DNA of 64,000 nt, taken from positions 1 through 64,000 of the forward strand of contig JAFXMZ010000024.1 of assembly GCA_017529925.1 (NCBI GenBank). The letters run 5' to 3'. A program made the translations under genes and the position numbers. Below are positions 46,498 to 54,881 of the stretch, piece after piece (position 1 is the stretch's first letter; the number at the start of each line of letters is the position of its first letter). The stretch comes from Clostridiales bacterium. GTDB lineage: Bacteria; Bacillota; Clostridia; Saccharofermentanales; Saccharofermentanaceae. The notes under the pieces are model-generated. The model saw only the letters and a list, made by a program, of their open reading frames with translations. It did not search any database and was not told the DNA's origin.

Positions 46498-46885
46498 CAG
46501 TCAGTAATGTACAGACGGCAACCGCACATCCGCCGTCATGCGAAATGCTCACGGATGACGAGATGACTCTTATCTCGCGCGATCTTTCAAGAGCTGCCCC
46601 TCCGAAAACGGGATACGGCATTCCCTTATCATCCTTCCTGATCTCAAGATCGGTCAGACCGATCCCTGCGGTCATTATCCCTGTTCCCAGCGCCTTGGCA
46701 CATGCCTCCTTGGCGGCAAATCTGCCGGCGAAGCTCTCCGCTCTTTTCGACGGGGATGAGATCTTCATCGTATCTTCCTGTTCATAGCCTGTGAATATTC
46801 GGTCCTTAAAGCTCCCCCTGTCACGCGCGAGGGCTTCTTCCATCCTGGAGACCTGAATGATATCTATTCCGCTCCTGATCTTCAT
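46484..46885 (-). CDS. acpS: Holo-[acyl-carrier-protein] synthase
   Basis: 133 residues: GIDIIQVSRMEEAL, FTGYEQ, then ESFAGRFAAKEACAKALGTG with the Mg and CoA site, and SISHDGGCAVAV. It moves phosphopantetheine from CoA to the Ser of acyl carrier proteins, which may include the DltC-like carrier at 12632. It overlaps the DnaC-like gene by four bases (ATGA). Confidence 0.94.
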   Translation of the reverse strand: MKIRSGIDIIQVSRMEEALARDRGSFKDRIFTGYEQEDTMKISSPSKRAESFAGRFAAKEACAKALGTGIMTAGIGLTDLEIRKDDKGMPYPVFGGAALERSREIRVISSSVSISHDGGCAVAVCTLLTDEEE

Positions 46886-47757
46886 ACGAGATCCGCTTTA
46901 TTGAGCTTTCCCGCGATGCGGACGTCGCTCTCTTCGACAAGGACTTCCTTCGAAGAAGACGATACTATGACCGTCGGAAGCCTCTTTGCTATCCTTGATT
47001 CGAGTATATTATTGAGTGCCGAAGCATTATCGGCCTTATGTGTTACCGCACCGGAATAATCGTCGAGAACGAGGAACTCGCAGTCCGAAACAAACCTCAG
47101 ATCCTGTGCCGAAAGGCTCCTCAGGTCATCGCACTTCTGATATGCGGCACTCTTTCCGAGGAGTATGGCCGTCTTTACCATGCATACCGCCAGGAAAGTC
47201 TTGCCACTCCTGACCTTATCAACATAGAGGAGCAGCGGCATTCCGAGCCTGTCCGGCTCTATGATCGCCGAGGTAAGCCTCCTCCTTACTTCCTTCCTGT
47301 GCTCCTTATCTCCGAACATATCCATATCAAGAGCCGTGTTCGAATATGAGGCATAATCCTTAAGGCCGCACGAATCGAAACACTCCACGACCAGATCCTT
47401 CATACAGTCACAGACCCTGTCGTAGCCTTTGTTCATCCTGACGAAACCCGTGTCACCGCACTCGGCACATACAGGCATCTCCTTGTCAAAACCGGGATCT
47501 ATCCTGTGTTCCTTTATGAACTCTTCTCTTCTTGCAAGAAGCTGATGCTCATCGCTCTCACAGATCTTCTGAGCCACATTATCGTGATCGATCGCTGCGA
47601 TCATCCTTTTACTCCTGATAGCGATCAGTTCGTCGTCCATCGCCTTGAGCGCCGGGAACTTCGAGTAGACCTCATCCGTCCTCTCTTCCCTTCTGATCTC
47701 CCTTATAGCGCGGCCGTATGCATATCTGTCAGCGATCAGCTGCTTAATCGTTTTCAT
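46882..47757 (-). CDS. DnaC/DnaI-like AAA+ helicase-loader protein with an altered P-loop
   Basis: About 292 residues. The N-terminal half carries a Cys cluster (VCAECGDTGFV ... RVCDCM), as in Clostridia DnaC-like proteins. The AAA+ domain has Walker B EFLVLDDYSGAV and a sensor region VIVSSSSK. Walker A reads VDKVRSGKT, with the first Gly replaced by Asp and one residue added relative to the usual GDVGVGKT. ATP use is therefore uncertain. It follows a DnaD protein and overlaps it by 14 bases, so the two act together in replication loading. The start at 47757 has GGAGGTGCAG upstream. Confidence 0.85.
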   Translation of the reverse strand: MKTIKQLIADRYAYGRAIREIRREERTDEVYSKFPALKAMDDELIAIRSKRMIAAIDHDNVAQKICESDEHQLLARREEFIKEHRIDPGFDKEMPVCAECGDTGFVRMNKGYDRVCDCMKDLVVECFDSCGLKDYASYSNTALDMDMFGDKEHRKEVRRRLTSAIIEPDRLGMPLLLYVDKVRSGKTFLAVCMVKTAILLGKSAAYQKCDDLRSLSAQDLRFVSDCEFLVLDDYSGAVTHKADNASALNNILESRIAKRLPTVIVSSSSKEVLVEESDVRIAGKLNKADLV

Positions 47758-48787
47758 CTGCACCTCCGAAAAGCTCCAGTATGACATCCTCGGCATCCGA
47801 CGAACCGTCATCCTTCTTTTCCTCTTTGTTCTCAGTCAGGAGGCCTGCCTCGCCGCCGGTCTTCCAGGTGTTGTCACGACCCTTCTTCCTGACGGCCTTT
47901 TTCTTATTCTCATTCTTTCTTTCATTCTCATGGACCATGGCAGCATCGACATCCCTGATGCCGGCACTTATCCATTCGGACAGCTTGTCCTCTACATCCT
48001 TAAGAGTGATATTACCTCTGTATTCATTGCATCTGAAGGCATATTCAACGAGCTTGGGGCTGACATCCATCTCATAGACCCACCTGTCGATCCTCTCGAG
48101 GTCGATCCCGTTGAGCCTCTTCCTGGTCATCTTGCCCATCAGGGAAGTCAGCTCGTCCACTTTCCTGCTCTTCGCAAGATAAGCACTCAGATCCTTCGTG
48201 GTTATGATATTCTTCCTGAACCATTCCTCCGCAAGCCTTCTCATCTCGGTGATATAGAAATGGATCCTCTTCTTCTTTCCCTCTTCGAAAAGCCTGTATA
48301 CCACCTTGGAATCCATCTTATACTCATAAAGGCATTTGTCTATCAGCCTGTAGAAAGTATATGCCAGACGTCCCTGATAGAATGTCGAAGAGATGCTCTC
48401 TGCAAGAACGTTCCTTGCCTTCTCGTCCTCCGAGAGTGCCAGGCTGTCAAGATCGGCAGATAAAGAGTCTGCCGGCAGGCGGGCTCTGATATAGTCATCA
48501 ACTTCCCGCTGCTTAAGGTCCGGGACAGTATAGTGATCTCTGTCCTTCTTGATGAGGAGATCCTTTTCGATCAGTTCGGCAAGAGCCTTATTGACATCCG
48601 ATGAAGGTATATATGAATAATGCGACAGGTCCTTTGTCTCAAACTGAAGATCCTTGTGGTCCATAAGGATCCAGAGGTAGAGATGGATCGCATCTTTCGA
48701 GAGTTCCGGGGCATAGTGGACCAGAAATACGTCAGGAACCGAAGTATCCGATAAAAGGAGCTTAGTTTCTTCTTTTCTGTCCGGCAT
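47744..48787 (-). CDS. DnaD-domain replication protein
   Basis: 347 residues. An N-terminal winged-helix-like region (about 20-110, DAIHLYLWILMDH, PSSDVNKALAELIEKDLL) is followed by DnaB2/DnaD-type helical domains (about 150-280, with the repeated YKMDSKVVYRLFEEG and VEYAFRCNEY patterns). The tail is Lys/Asn-rich and disordered. With DnaC/DnaI-like partners such proteins load the replicative helicase in Bacillota. TAACGGAGGG precedes the ATG. Confidence 0.88.
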   Translation of the reverse strand: MPDRKEETKLLLSDTSVPDVFLVHYAPELSKDAIHLYLWILMDHKDLQFETKDLSHYSYIPSSDVNKALAELIEKDLLIKKDRDHYTVPDLKQREVDDYIRARLPADSLSADLDSLALSEDEKARNVLAESISSTFYQGRLAYTFYRLIDKCLYEYKMDSKVVYRLFEEGKKKRIHFYITEMRRLAEEWFRKNIITTKDLSAYLAKSRKVDELTSLMGKMTRKRLNGIDLERIDRWVYEMDVSPKLVEYAFRCNEYRGNITLKDVEDKLSEWISAGIRDVDAAMVHENERKNENKKKAVRKKGRDNTWKTGGEAGLLTENKEEKKDDGSSDAEDVILELFGGADEND

Positions 48788-48807
48788 TATTACCCTCCGT
48801 TAAAGGA

Positions 48808-50775
48808 TCAGGCGGCGGGCTGTGTATCTCCTGCAGGCTGCGTATCACCCGTAGGCTGCGTGTCACCTGTAGGCTGCGTATCACCTGTAGGCTGTGTATC
48901 GCCTGTAGGCTGCGTGTCGCCTGTAGGCTGCGTGTCACCCGTAGGCTGCGTGTCACCTGTAGGCTGTGTGTCACCTGTAGGCTGCGTATCACCTGTAGGC
49001 TGCGTGTCGCCCGTAGGCTGCGAATCGCTCGCTGAAGGATCGGAAGTTGCGTTAGGATCCTCCGAAGGAGCTGTCTCAGCGCCTACTACAGATCCGTCCG
49101 GATTCATCTGTGCGACCGATCCGTCGGGATTCAGGACACCTATGTGGATGATAGCCCTGACAACGGGATAATATGTGATAGGAAGCTCGACCCTCTTGAT
49201 CTCGTTTCCGTTTCTGTCATACCAGATCTGATAGGACTTGGCGCTCGAACCCTCGTGAGCACCTCTCTCTGTAGCAGTCTGACCTACAGGCAGAGAAGCA
49301 TCAGCAACATAGGAAGGTGCGCCGGCAGGAGTCGTGGAGATCCTCTCACCCGTGAAGTCGATATACTCGCCGTCAGGGAGAAGATGTCCGTAGATCTCTA
49401 CCGTGATGATGCTCGTTGCAGAGTCCCACCATGCGTGGAGGGCAATAGGATAGGGTGTATTGTTCTCAAACTTGAAGTCCTGCTTGGGCCAGTCGACCGC
49501 AGCATCGGTTCCCTCGTACTTCGTGTAGGAGGAAGGGAACATATGGGGATTTCTCTCGACAACCTTGAGATCGGACTTGATGACCGACTGGTAGATCATG
49601 GAGGATACCTGGCAGATACCGCCGCCGAGATCATCTCCGGACTGACCGTTGATGATAACGCCTGCAACCTTATATCCTGCGGCTGCAGTCCTCTGGCCGA
49701 CCTCGCGGTTAAAGGAGAATGACTCTCCGGGATTCAGATACAGTCCGTCGATCTTCTCGCATGTGATCTTGATATTGTGGTTTCTGTCGGCATCAGGCTT
49801 CGTCGTGGAAGATGAAGAAGTGATCCTGCCGAACTCGGTCTTTATCATCTCCGTTGTGAGAGAAGGCTCCTCGATGCTGGCTTCGACGGGGATCGTGAAT
49901 GCATATTCCCTGTTGTCGAGCTTCTCCTTAACATCAGCAGCTGCCTTCTGGGCATCAAATATACGGCCCGTCTGGGACTCGTTATATGTGAACTGAAGCG
50001 TATTCTTGTCAAATCCTGTGATAACTGCTTCCTTTACGGGAGTATCCTTACCCTTGACCATCTCCTCGATGATACCGGTAAGCTCATCGGACTTTACCGT
50101 ATAGGCAGTCTTGTATGTAACAGGCTCCTTTGAGAGCTTCTGCTTGTCGTTATACATCTGGACGAGAGTCTCATCGTCCTCATTGCCTGTGGGCTTGAGG
50201 TAATTGAATGCCGTGTCGACTACTTCGTCTATATTGGACTCGAGCTTGATCGCAGAAGGATCGACCGACTCGATCTCGCCGTCGAAATCAAGCTTGATAT
50301 CTACAGTAAGGGGAGGCGTAGCGGAATTCTTCTTGATGATCTCTTCCTTTGCCGCTTCCTTTGTCATTCCGGAAACATTGATATCGTCGATGATAGTACC
50401 GTCAACGAACACATCGGACATAAGTGATTCCCTGATCTCGGAGGGAGTCATCTTTACGACGGTACCGTCAGCATTTGTCACTTCATACTGGGGTTCCTTA
50501 GCCAGGATACTCTGCTCGCCGTTTCCGCCGAGGAGAAAATACCATGCACCGAGACCAAGGACTGCTACAGCTGCAACAGACGCAACTATCACACCGGCCT
50601 TCTTCCCGCCTGACTTCTTCCTTCTCTTGGAGGGAGCCGCGCTCCTCGAAGGTGAAGATGATGCTCTGCGGGTCTGTGCCGAAGGTGCTCTTCCTGCACC
50701 TGCCGAACGAACTGCCGACCTGGTCATGGATGACGAACGTGTATTTCTTGACGATCCGTTTCCTGTCTTTTTCAT
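48808..50775 (-). CDS. VanW-domain surface protein with a hexapeptide-repeat C-terminus
   Basis: About 655 residues: Ser/Arg-rich basic cytoplasmic tail, one membrane helix ([20 protein letters not shown]), two peptidoglycan-binding-4-like domains (about 100-300), then the VanW domain with [13 protein letters not shown] and [14 protein letters not shown], a G5-like region, and a tail of ten PTGDTQ plus one PAGDTQ units. VanW domains occur in vancomycin-resistance and wall-associated proteins. The start at 50775 has CAGGAC before it; a GTG at 50829 is less likely. A good promoter lies at 50835. First gene of the unit leading to dnaD. Confidence 0.9.
   Translation of the reverse strand: MKKTGNGSSRNTRSSSMTRSAVRSAGAGRAPSAQTRRASSSPSRSAAPSKRRKKSGGKKAGVIVASVAAVAVLGLGAWYFLLGGNGEQSILAKEPQYEVTNADGTVVKMTPSEIRESLMSDVFVDGTIIDDINVSGMTKEAAKEEIIKKNSATPPLTVDIKLDFDGEIESVDPSAIKLESNIDEVVDTAFNYLKPTGNEDDETLVQMYNDKQKLSKEPVTYKTAYTVKSDELTGIIEEMVKGKDTPVKEAVITGFDKNTLQFTYNESQTGRIFDAQKAAADVKEKLDNREYAFTIPVEASIEEPSLTTEMIKTEFGRITSSSSTTKPDADRNHNIKITCEKIDGLYLNPGESFSFNREVGQRTAAAGYKVAGVIINGQSGDDLGGGICQVSSMIYQSVIKSDLKVVERNPHMFPSSYTKYEGTDAAVDWPKQDFKFENNTPYPIALHAWWDSATSIITVEIYGHLLPDGEYIDFTGERISTTPAGAPSYVADASLPVGQTATERGAHEGSSAKSYQIWYDRNGNEIKRVELPITYYPVVRAIIHIGVLNPDGSVAQMNPDGSVVGAETAPSEDPNATSDPSASDSQPTGDTQPTGDTQPTGDTQPTGDTQPTGDTQPTGDTQPTGDTQPTGDTQPTGDTQPTGDTQPAGDTQPAA
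48828..49022 (-). repeat. 18-bp tandem repeats coding PTGDTQ, in the vanW-type gene
   Basis: Eleven near-identical 18-bp units (ten PTGDTQ and one PAGDTQ). On the plus strand each reads like GTAGGCTGCGTATCACCT with synonymous changes at third positions. This is a coding minisatellite likely to vary in copy number between strains. Confidence 0.93.
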
Positions 50776-50834
50776 TTGTCCTGTGCTCCCCGATATATGT
50801 TCTGTGTTTTTATTATTAGTAAACGCCACTTAAA

Positions 50835-50863
50835 AATATACTTAACGGCAGGCTGACTTTCAA
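50835..50863 (-). promoter_or_regulatory. SigA promoter of the vanW-dnaD-dnaC-acpS unit
   Basis: On the minus strand TTGAAA (50858-50863), 17 bases, TATATT (50835-50840). Leader to the ATG at 50775 is about 55 bases. Confidence 0.75.
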
Positions 50864-50915
50864 GCACAAGAAGACAAAAAATAATATAAAAAACACGTAA
50901 GATTTTTTTATGATT

Positions 50916-50944
50916 TTGTATAAAATATCTTCATGGTTTATAAT
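50916..50944 (+). promoter_or_regulatory. Promoter abutting the second priming transferase gene
   Basis: TTGTAT (50916-50921), 17 bases, perfect TATAAT (50939-50944). The -10 ends eight bases before the ATG at 50952, and no Shine-Dalgarno is present, so a leaderless mRNA is predicted. Confidence 0.6.
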
Positions 50945-50951
50945 CTCACTG

Positions 50952-52430
50952 ATGAACAACAAGATACTGACAGTTCCACATATATTTAAGATACTGTTTC
51001 TTATCGGGATAGTGGTCGTTACGCAGCTTGCTTACGTAACGAGTTTCTTTGCGTTCTTCGGTACCATGCTGTCGGATACGGCTTCCGGAATGGACAACTT
51101 CGGAGCTTATCTCTCACTTGCTCCGATCATAGCCATTTCCACGATAATCATGGCAGACTTCCTTGAGATGCCCCGTTTCTTCCGCAAGAAGAATATAGAC
51201 GTCGTATCTCAGTCCCTGAGGTTTTCCTTTATCCAGACGCTGATCACACTGTCTGCAAAAGACCTTACAGAACAGCGTGCCTTCCCCCGAAGCGTTCTGA
51301 TCCTGAGCTTCTTCGTCCTTCTCGTATATGTCTTCCTGTGGGAGATGATCTGCAGCATGATATGCCACAGGCTCTACGACAACGGCGAGCTGATCATCAT
51401 CGGATCCAACAAGGCAACGATGGATGCCGTCAAGGAGAAGATCAATCCTTCACTGAAGGGCCTCGACCTCGACATGAGCAAGTCGATCAGATACTCCGAC
51501 AAGCCCGCGGTAAGGACTGCTATCAGGAGCAATGCAGAGATCTTTATTTGCCCTGACGTTCCCGAAGACGTAAAATCCGACATAATCCTCTCATGTGCCA
51601 AGTACAAGACTGTCGTTTATGTCGTTCCCCAGTTCTACGAGATCAGCCTCTACCGTTCAAGGATCATTAATTTCAACGATCTCATGGTCATGCTCCTCGA
51701 CAGGATGGGACTTACTTTCGAGCAGAGGATCGTAAAGAGGATAATGGATATCATTATATCGCTCGTAGCGATAATCCTTTCGGCTCCGGTCATTCTTATA
51801 TGTGCGATCATAATCAAAGCCTCCGACGGCGGACCCGTTTTCTACCGTCAGGAAAGGCTCACCATACACAACAAGCCATACAGGATCTATAAGCTCCGTA
51901 CAATGAGGACGGATGCCGAGGCCGCCACGGGCGCCGTCATCTCAGGCAAGGACGATCCGCGTGTCACGAAGTTCGGAAAGTTCCTGAGAAGGTCCAAGCT
52001 CGACGAGGTACCTCAGTTCTACAATGTCCTTATGGGCGATATGAGCATCGTAGGACCGAGATCCGAGAGACCCGAGTTCGTAGCCAATTTCGAGAAGGAG
52101 ATCCCCGGATATTCCCAGAGATTTGCCGTCAAGGCAGGTATCACGGGTCTTGCCCAGGTCGCCGGCAACTACGACACCACACCTCAGGACAAGCTCCGTT
52201 ATGACCTTCTGTACATCAAGAACTATTCTGTCCTTCAGGACATGAAGATCATATTCAGCACTGTAAGAGCTATCTTCTCACCCCATCTTTATAACAGGAC
52301 GTTTGAAGATAATAAGCAGACTTTCGTATCAGAGAAGAAAGTAACCCCCGCGCCGCTGAGAAGCGGATCTTCTGCCGTTGATACATCCTCAGCAGTGACC
52401 GGCTCTGCCGTCGCTGAAGGCGAAGAGTAA
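50952..52430 (+). CDS. Second polyprenyl-phosphate sugar-1-phosphate transferase (EPS primer)
   Basis: About 492 residues: four N-terminal helices, a nucleotide-sugar-independent middle domain, helix near residue 265, then the PglC-type core: VFYRQERLTIHNKPYRIYKL, LDEVPQFYNVLMGDMSIVGPR and KAGITGLAQVAGNY. It loads the first sugar on undecaprenyl phosphate, for a different polymer from the primer at 33563. Its C-terminal 35 residues are Ser/Ala-rich. The promoter at 50916 fixes the start at 50952 rather than 50910. A terminator follows. Confidence 0.92.
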   Translation: MNNKILTVPHIFKILFLIGIVVVTQLAYVTSFFAFFGTMLSDTASGMDNFGAYLSLAPIIAISTIIMADFLEMPRFFRKKNIDVVSQSLRFSFIQTLITLSAKDLTEQRAFPRSVLILSFFVLLVYVFLWEMICSMICHRLYDNGELIIIGSNKATMDAVKEKINPSLKGLDLDMSKSIRYSDKPAVRTAIRSNAEIFICPDVPEDVKSDIILSCAKYKTVVYVVPQFYEISLYRSRIINFNDLMVMLLDRMGLTFEQRIVKRIMDIIISLVAIILSAPVILICAIIIKASDGGPVFYRQERLTIHNKPYRIYKLRTMRTDAEAATGAVISGKDDPRVTKFGKFLRRSKLDEVPQFYNVLMGDMSIVGPRSERPEFVANFEKEIPGYSQRFAVKAGITGLAQVAGNYDTTPQDKLRYDLLYIKNYSVLQDMKIIFSTVRAIFSPHLYNRTFEDNKQTFVSEKKVTPAPLRSGSSAVDTSSAVTGSAVAEGEE

Positions 52431-52488
52431 GAAGGGCTCTGAGTGTTTTGAGTCATTTCCGCGAGCAATATTATCCTCATGGACAAGA

Positions 52489-52512
52489 ACTGACGGAAAC
52501 GTCAGTTTTTTA
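52489..52512 (+). terminator. Intrinsic terminator after the second primer gene
   Basis: ACTGACG, loop GAAA, CGTCAGT then TTTTTTATT. Confidence 0.88.
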
Positions 52513-52520
52513 TTCCGATA

Positions 52521-52537
52521 TGGTACAACCTGTACCA
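52521..52537. promoter_or_regulatory. Perfect palindrome TGGTACA-N3-TGTACCA
   Basis: Seven-base arms around ACC, unlike the GTATAC arrays. Lies in the 437-base convergent region 52431-52867. An operator or a short hairpin; it has no visible partner gene. Confidence 0.45.
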
Positions 52538-52600
52538 AATCCTTGTTTACAGTAAAAAAGTACAGAACGCACCGCCTGCAACCTCAACCTGTATCTTTCT

Positions 52601-52630
52601 TTGTCCACATAGAAGGGGCTGCCTTACTAT
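52601..52630 (+). promoter_or_regulatory. Possible promoter for the tiny ORF at 52663
   Basis: TTGTCC (52601-52606), 18 bases, TACTAT (52625-52630). A hairpin GGGGCTG/CAGCCCC (52615-52643) overlaps it. Confidence 0.35.
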
Positions 52631-52662
52631 ACAAGACAGCCCCGGGTAAAAAGAAAGGAGGT

Positions 52663-52704
52663 ATGAAATCTCTGGTGATAGATCTTATCTCTCACTCTTC
52701 GTGA
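52663..52704 (+). CDS. Possible 13-residue peptide with a strong ribosome site
   Basis: The reading MKSLVIDLISHSS follows AAAGAAAGGAGGT, the best Shine-Dalgarno in the neighbourhood. It lies in otherwise empty DNA between convergent genes. Such peptides can be leader peptides, toxins or chance. No gene it could regulate lies downstream on its strand. The rest of 52431-52867 contains a terminator, the palindrome and nothing else I can identify. Confidence 0.35.
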   Translation: MKSLVIDLISHSS

Positions 52705-52867
52705 ACGGATGCATCGCAGCATACACGCCGTACACTATTTGTTCCTACACTGTAAGGATAACAGGGAAATGTTTATAAGTTATTAACTCAAGTTCATCAT
52801 TCTGTTAATTGATGATATCAAACGGAACTGTGCGGCGCATGGACCGCCGCGGCGGAGATCCTGCCCG

Positions 52868-53698
52868 TCAGTGTTTTCTCCAGTATCTCAAGAGCCCTTT
52901 GATATGAAGGAAGTTCATCCTGCTGAAGAGCTTTTTCTTCGAAATGCGCTGTGTCAGATGATAGATCGATACACCCGATACGAGAGCAGTCTTTCCGCCC
53001 TTCTCGAAAACGGTATGACAGAAATCGACATCCTCAGGAGCATAGAAGATCTTCTCATCCAGATATCCGTACTTCAGGAAGACATCCGCCCTCATGAACC
53101 AGCATGCCGAGATGGCATAATCAGCGATATATACGGAATCGTCAGTCGACACAGGAGGAAGGATATCAGGCCTTAAGTCCCGTGCGGGGAAAAAGTCATA
53201 GCTTTCGCGTGCACGTCCCTTCTCTTCCATTCCGGGGAATGGCATAGCCTTCATCATCTTCCCACGGACAGTCGGAAAATGCTTTACGGACATCTGTTCT
53301 ATATTCTCGCCGTTAAACATCCTCGGCGAAGCGATCGCGATCTCCGGATCGTTATCAAGTGCCTTACGGAGGCCTTCTACAGCCTCGTCGTTTATTACAG
53401 TGTCGGAATCGAGAACACAGATATAGGAAAGGTCGGGATGATCCGAGACGGCTCTTTTCGCAAGCTCATTACGCGGAACTGTCGTTCCCAGGTTCTTCCC
53501 GTTCTTTATCAGGCAGACGCGCCCCGAGGCTCTCGATGAAAGATCTTCTATGACTTCAACGGAATCATCATCAGATCCGTTGTCTGCTATATAGATATAC
53601 GGCTCGACGGCATTTACCGACAGGACCGATTCGAGGCACTTCAGAAGATAAGAGCCGCTGTTATGTGAAAGGATGATAAATGCGCACTTATCTGCCAT
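52868..53698 (-). CDS. GT2 glycosyltransferase (rhamnosyltransferase-like)
   Basis: About 276 residues. AFIILSHNSGSYLLKCLES, IADNGSDDDSVE and VLDSDTVINDEA are the GT-A signature, and ISACWFMRADVFLKYGYLDE with YAPEDVDFC matches bacterial rhamnosyl/galactosyltransferases such as WbbL. The ATG at 53698 overlaps the stop of the GT4 gene upstream by 11 bases (AATGGCAGATAA), which suggests coupling. The longer frame to 53773 is unlikely. Confidence 0.88.
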   Translation of the reverse strand: MADKCAFIILSHNSGSYLLKCLESVLSVNAVEPYIYIADNGSDDDSVEVIEDLSSRASGRVCLIKNGKNLGTTVPRNELAKRAVSDHPDLSYICVLDSDTVINDEAVEGLRKALDNDPEIAIASPRMFNGENIEQMSVKHFPTVRGKMMKAMPFPGMEEKGRARESYDFFPARDLRPDILPPVSTDDSVYIADYAISACWFMRADVFLKYGYLDEKIFYAPEDVDFCHTVFEKGGKTALVSGVSIYHLTQRISKKKLFSRMNFLHIKGLLRYWRKH

Positions 53699-54881
53699 TT
53701 CTCTTTTCGTAAGCCTCCCTGAAAGCCTCGACACTGCCGATGCCGCACTGCTTCCATGTAAATCCCGAGGCACGTTTTACCGCGTCTTCGATCTTCCTGG
53801 AAGCAGCATCCTGCGCATCAGGTCCGTTCTCTCCCTTAAGATCCTCAGCTGTCCTGACCGCTGATGCCAGGGCATCCGATATCGATCCGGGATCCTTGGG
53901 ATCGCAGAGGTAACAGTGTCCGTCAGAGATCTCCTCGAGAGACGAGCCGTAGGATGTTACCGTAGGGACACCCGATGCCATCCCTTCGATGACCGGGATC
54001 CCGAATCCCTCATAGAACGAAACATAAGCAAATACTGATGCCGAGTGCATTATCGGAACCATGTCGCAGTCATCCACATAGCCCGTGAAGATCACGCGGT
54101 CCTTAAGCTCCGGCGACGACGATACCGTCTCAAAGATCTCATCGTAGAGCCAGCCCTTCTTTCCCGTTATCACGAGAGAATACCTGTTCCTGATCTCCTC
54201 CGGGAGCATCTTATATCCGTTGATCAGCCCGGGAACGTTCTTCCGGGGCTCAAGTGTTCCTACATAGTAGATATACTCGCCTTTTATCCCGTACTTGGAT
54301 AAAGTCTCTCCGGATGCCTTTTCCCCGTCGAAAAACTCCTCCTTCACTCCCATATACGTTACGGCAACCGAAGGATTCTTCGGTTTGCAGTACCTGGGGA
54401 TATCCGCTTCGGAGTTTTTTGAGATCGTGATTATCTTGTCACATGCCCTCGCGGTCCTTTTTATGTACCACTTGAACATTTCCCTTTTCCACCCGACATG
54501 GAACTCGGGAAGGAAGAAATAAGTCATGTCGTGCATTGCCGAAGTTACGGCAAGACGCCTGTATATAAGCTTCTTGGTGTAGGGCATCGTAAAGTTCGGG
54601 CAGTGGAGCACATCCGCCTTTATCTTCCGGAGCCTCCAGGGGAAGACAAACTGCTCCCATAGAATCCTGATATACTGCTTCCTAAGTATCCTGCTCTTAA
54701 CGGGGACCATGTGGAAATTGGGCGCATATACGCCGAAACCGTCAAGGTCGTCATCCTGGGCAAACAGATAGTATTCATTCTCGCTGTCACATTCCTGGAG
54801 TCCCTTGATCAGGCCGAGCATATAACGCCCGATGCCTGTCTTGCTCCTGGGAGTGGAAGTCAGGTCGACTGCTATCCTCAT
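53688..54881 (-). CDS. GT4 glycosyltransferase
   Basis: 397 residues. MRIAVDLTSTPRSKTGIGRY opens the GT-B N-domain. YVGTLEPRKNVPGLINGY and PSFYEGFGIPVIEGMASG-like SFYEGFGIPVIEGMASGVP give the C-domain donor site. GDP-mannose is a plausible donor because ManC lies directly upstream, with a one-base overlap. Cytoplasmic, acting at the membrane. Confidence 0.9.
   Translation of the reverse strand: MRIAVDLTSTPRSKTGIGRYMLGLIKGLQECDSENEYYLFAQDDDLDGFGVYAPNFHMVPVKSRILRKQYIRILWEQFVFPWRLRKIKADVLHCPNFTMPYTKKLIYRRLAVTSAMHDMTYFFLPEFHVGWKREMFKWYIKRTARACDKIITISKNSEADIPRYCKPKNPSVAVTYMGVKEEFFDGEKASGETLSKYGIKGEYIYYVGTLEPRKNVPGLINGYKMLPEEIRNRYSLVITGKKGWLYDEIFETVSSSPELKDRVIFTGYVDDCDMVPIMHSASVFAYVSFYEGFGIPVIEGMASGVPTVTSYGSSLEEISDGHCYLCDPKDPGSISDALASAVRTAEDLKGENGPDAQDAASRKIEDAVKRASGFTWKQCGIGSVEAFREAYEKRNGR

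Noticed and set aside
48860-49171. Plus-strand ORF with repeated VGCVSP
   Set aside because: Antisense shadow of the PTGDTQ repeats in the VanW-type gene; no ribosome site and no other support.
52521-52537. Palindrome as another GTATAC array member
   Set aside because: Core is GGTACA rather than GTATAC and no copies occur at 22 or 30 bp.
53698-53773. Longer start for the GT2 at 52868
   Set aside because: Added residues overlap the GT4 gene and do not resemble the family; the 53698 ATG is at a coupled overlap.
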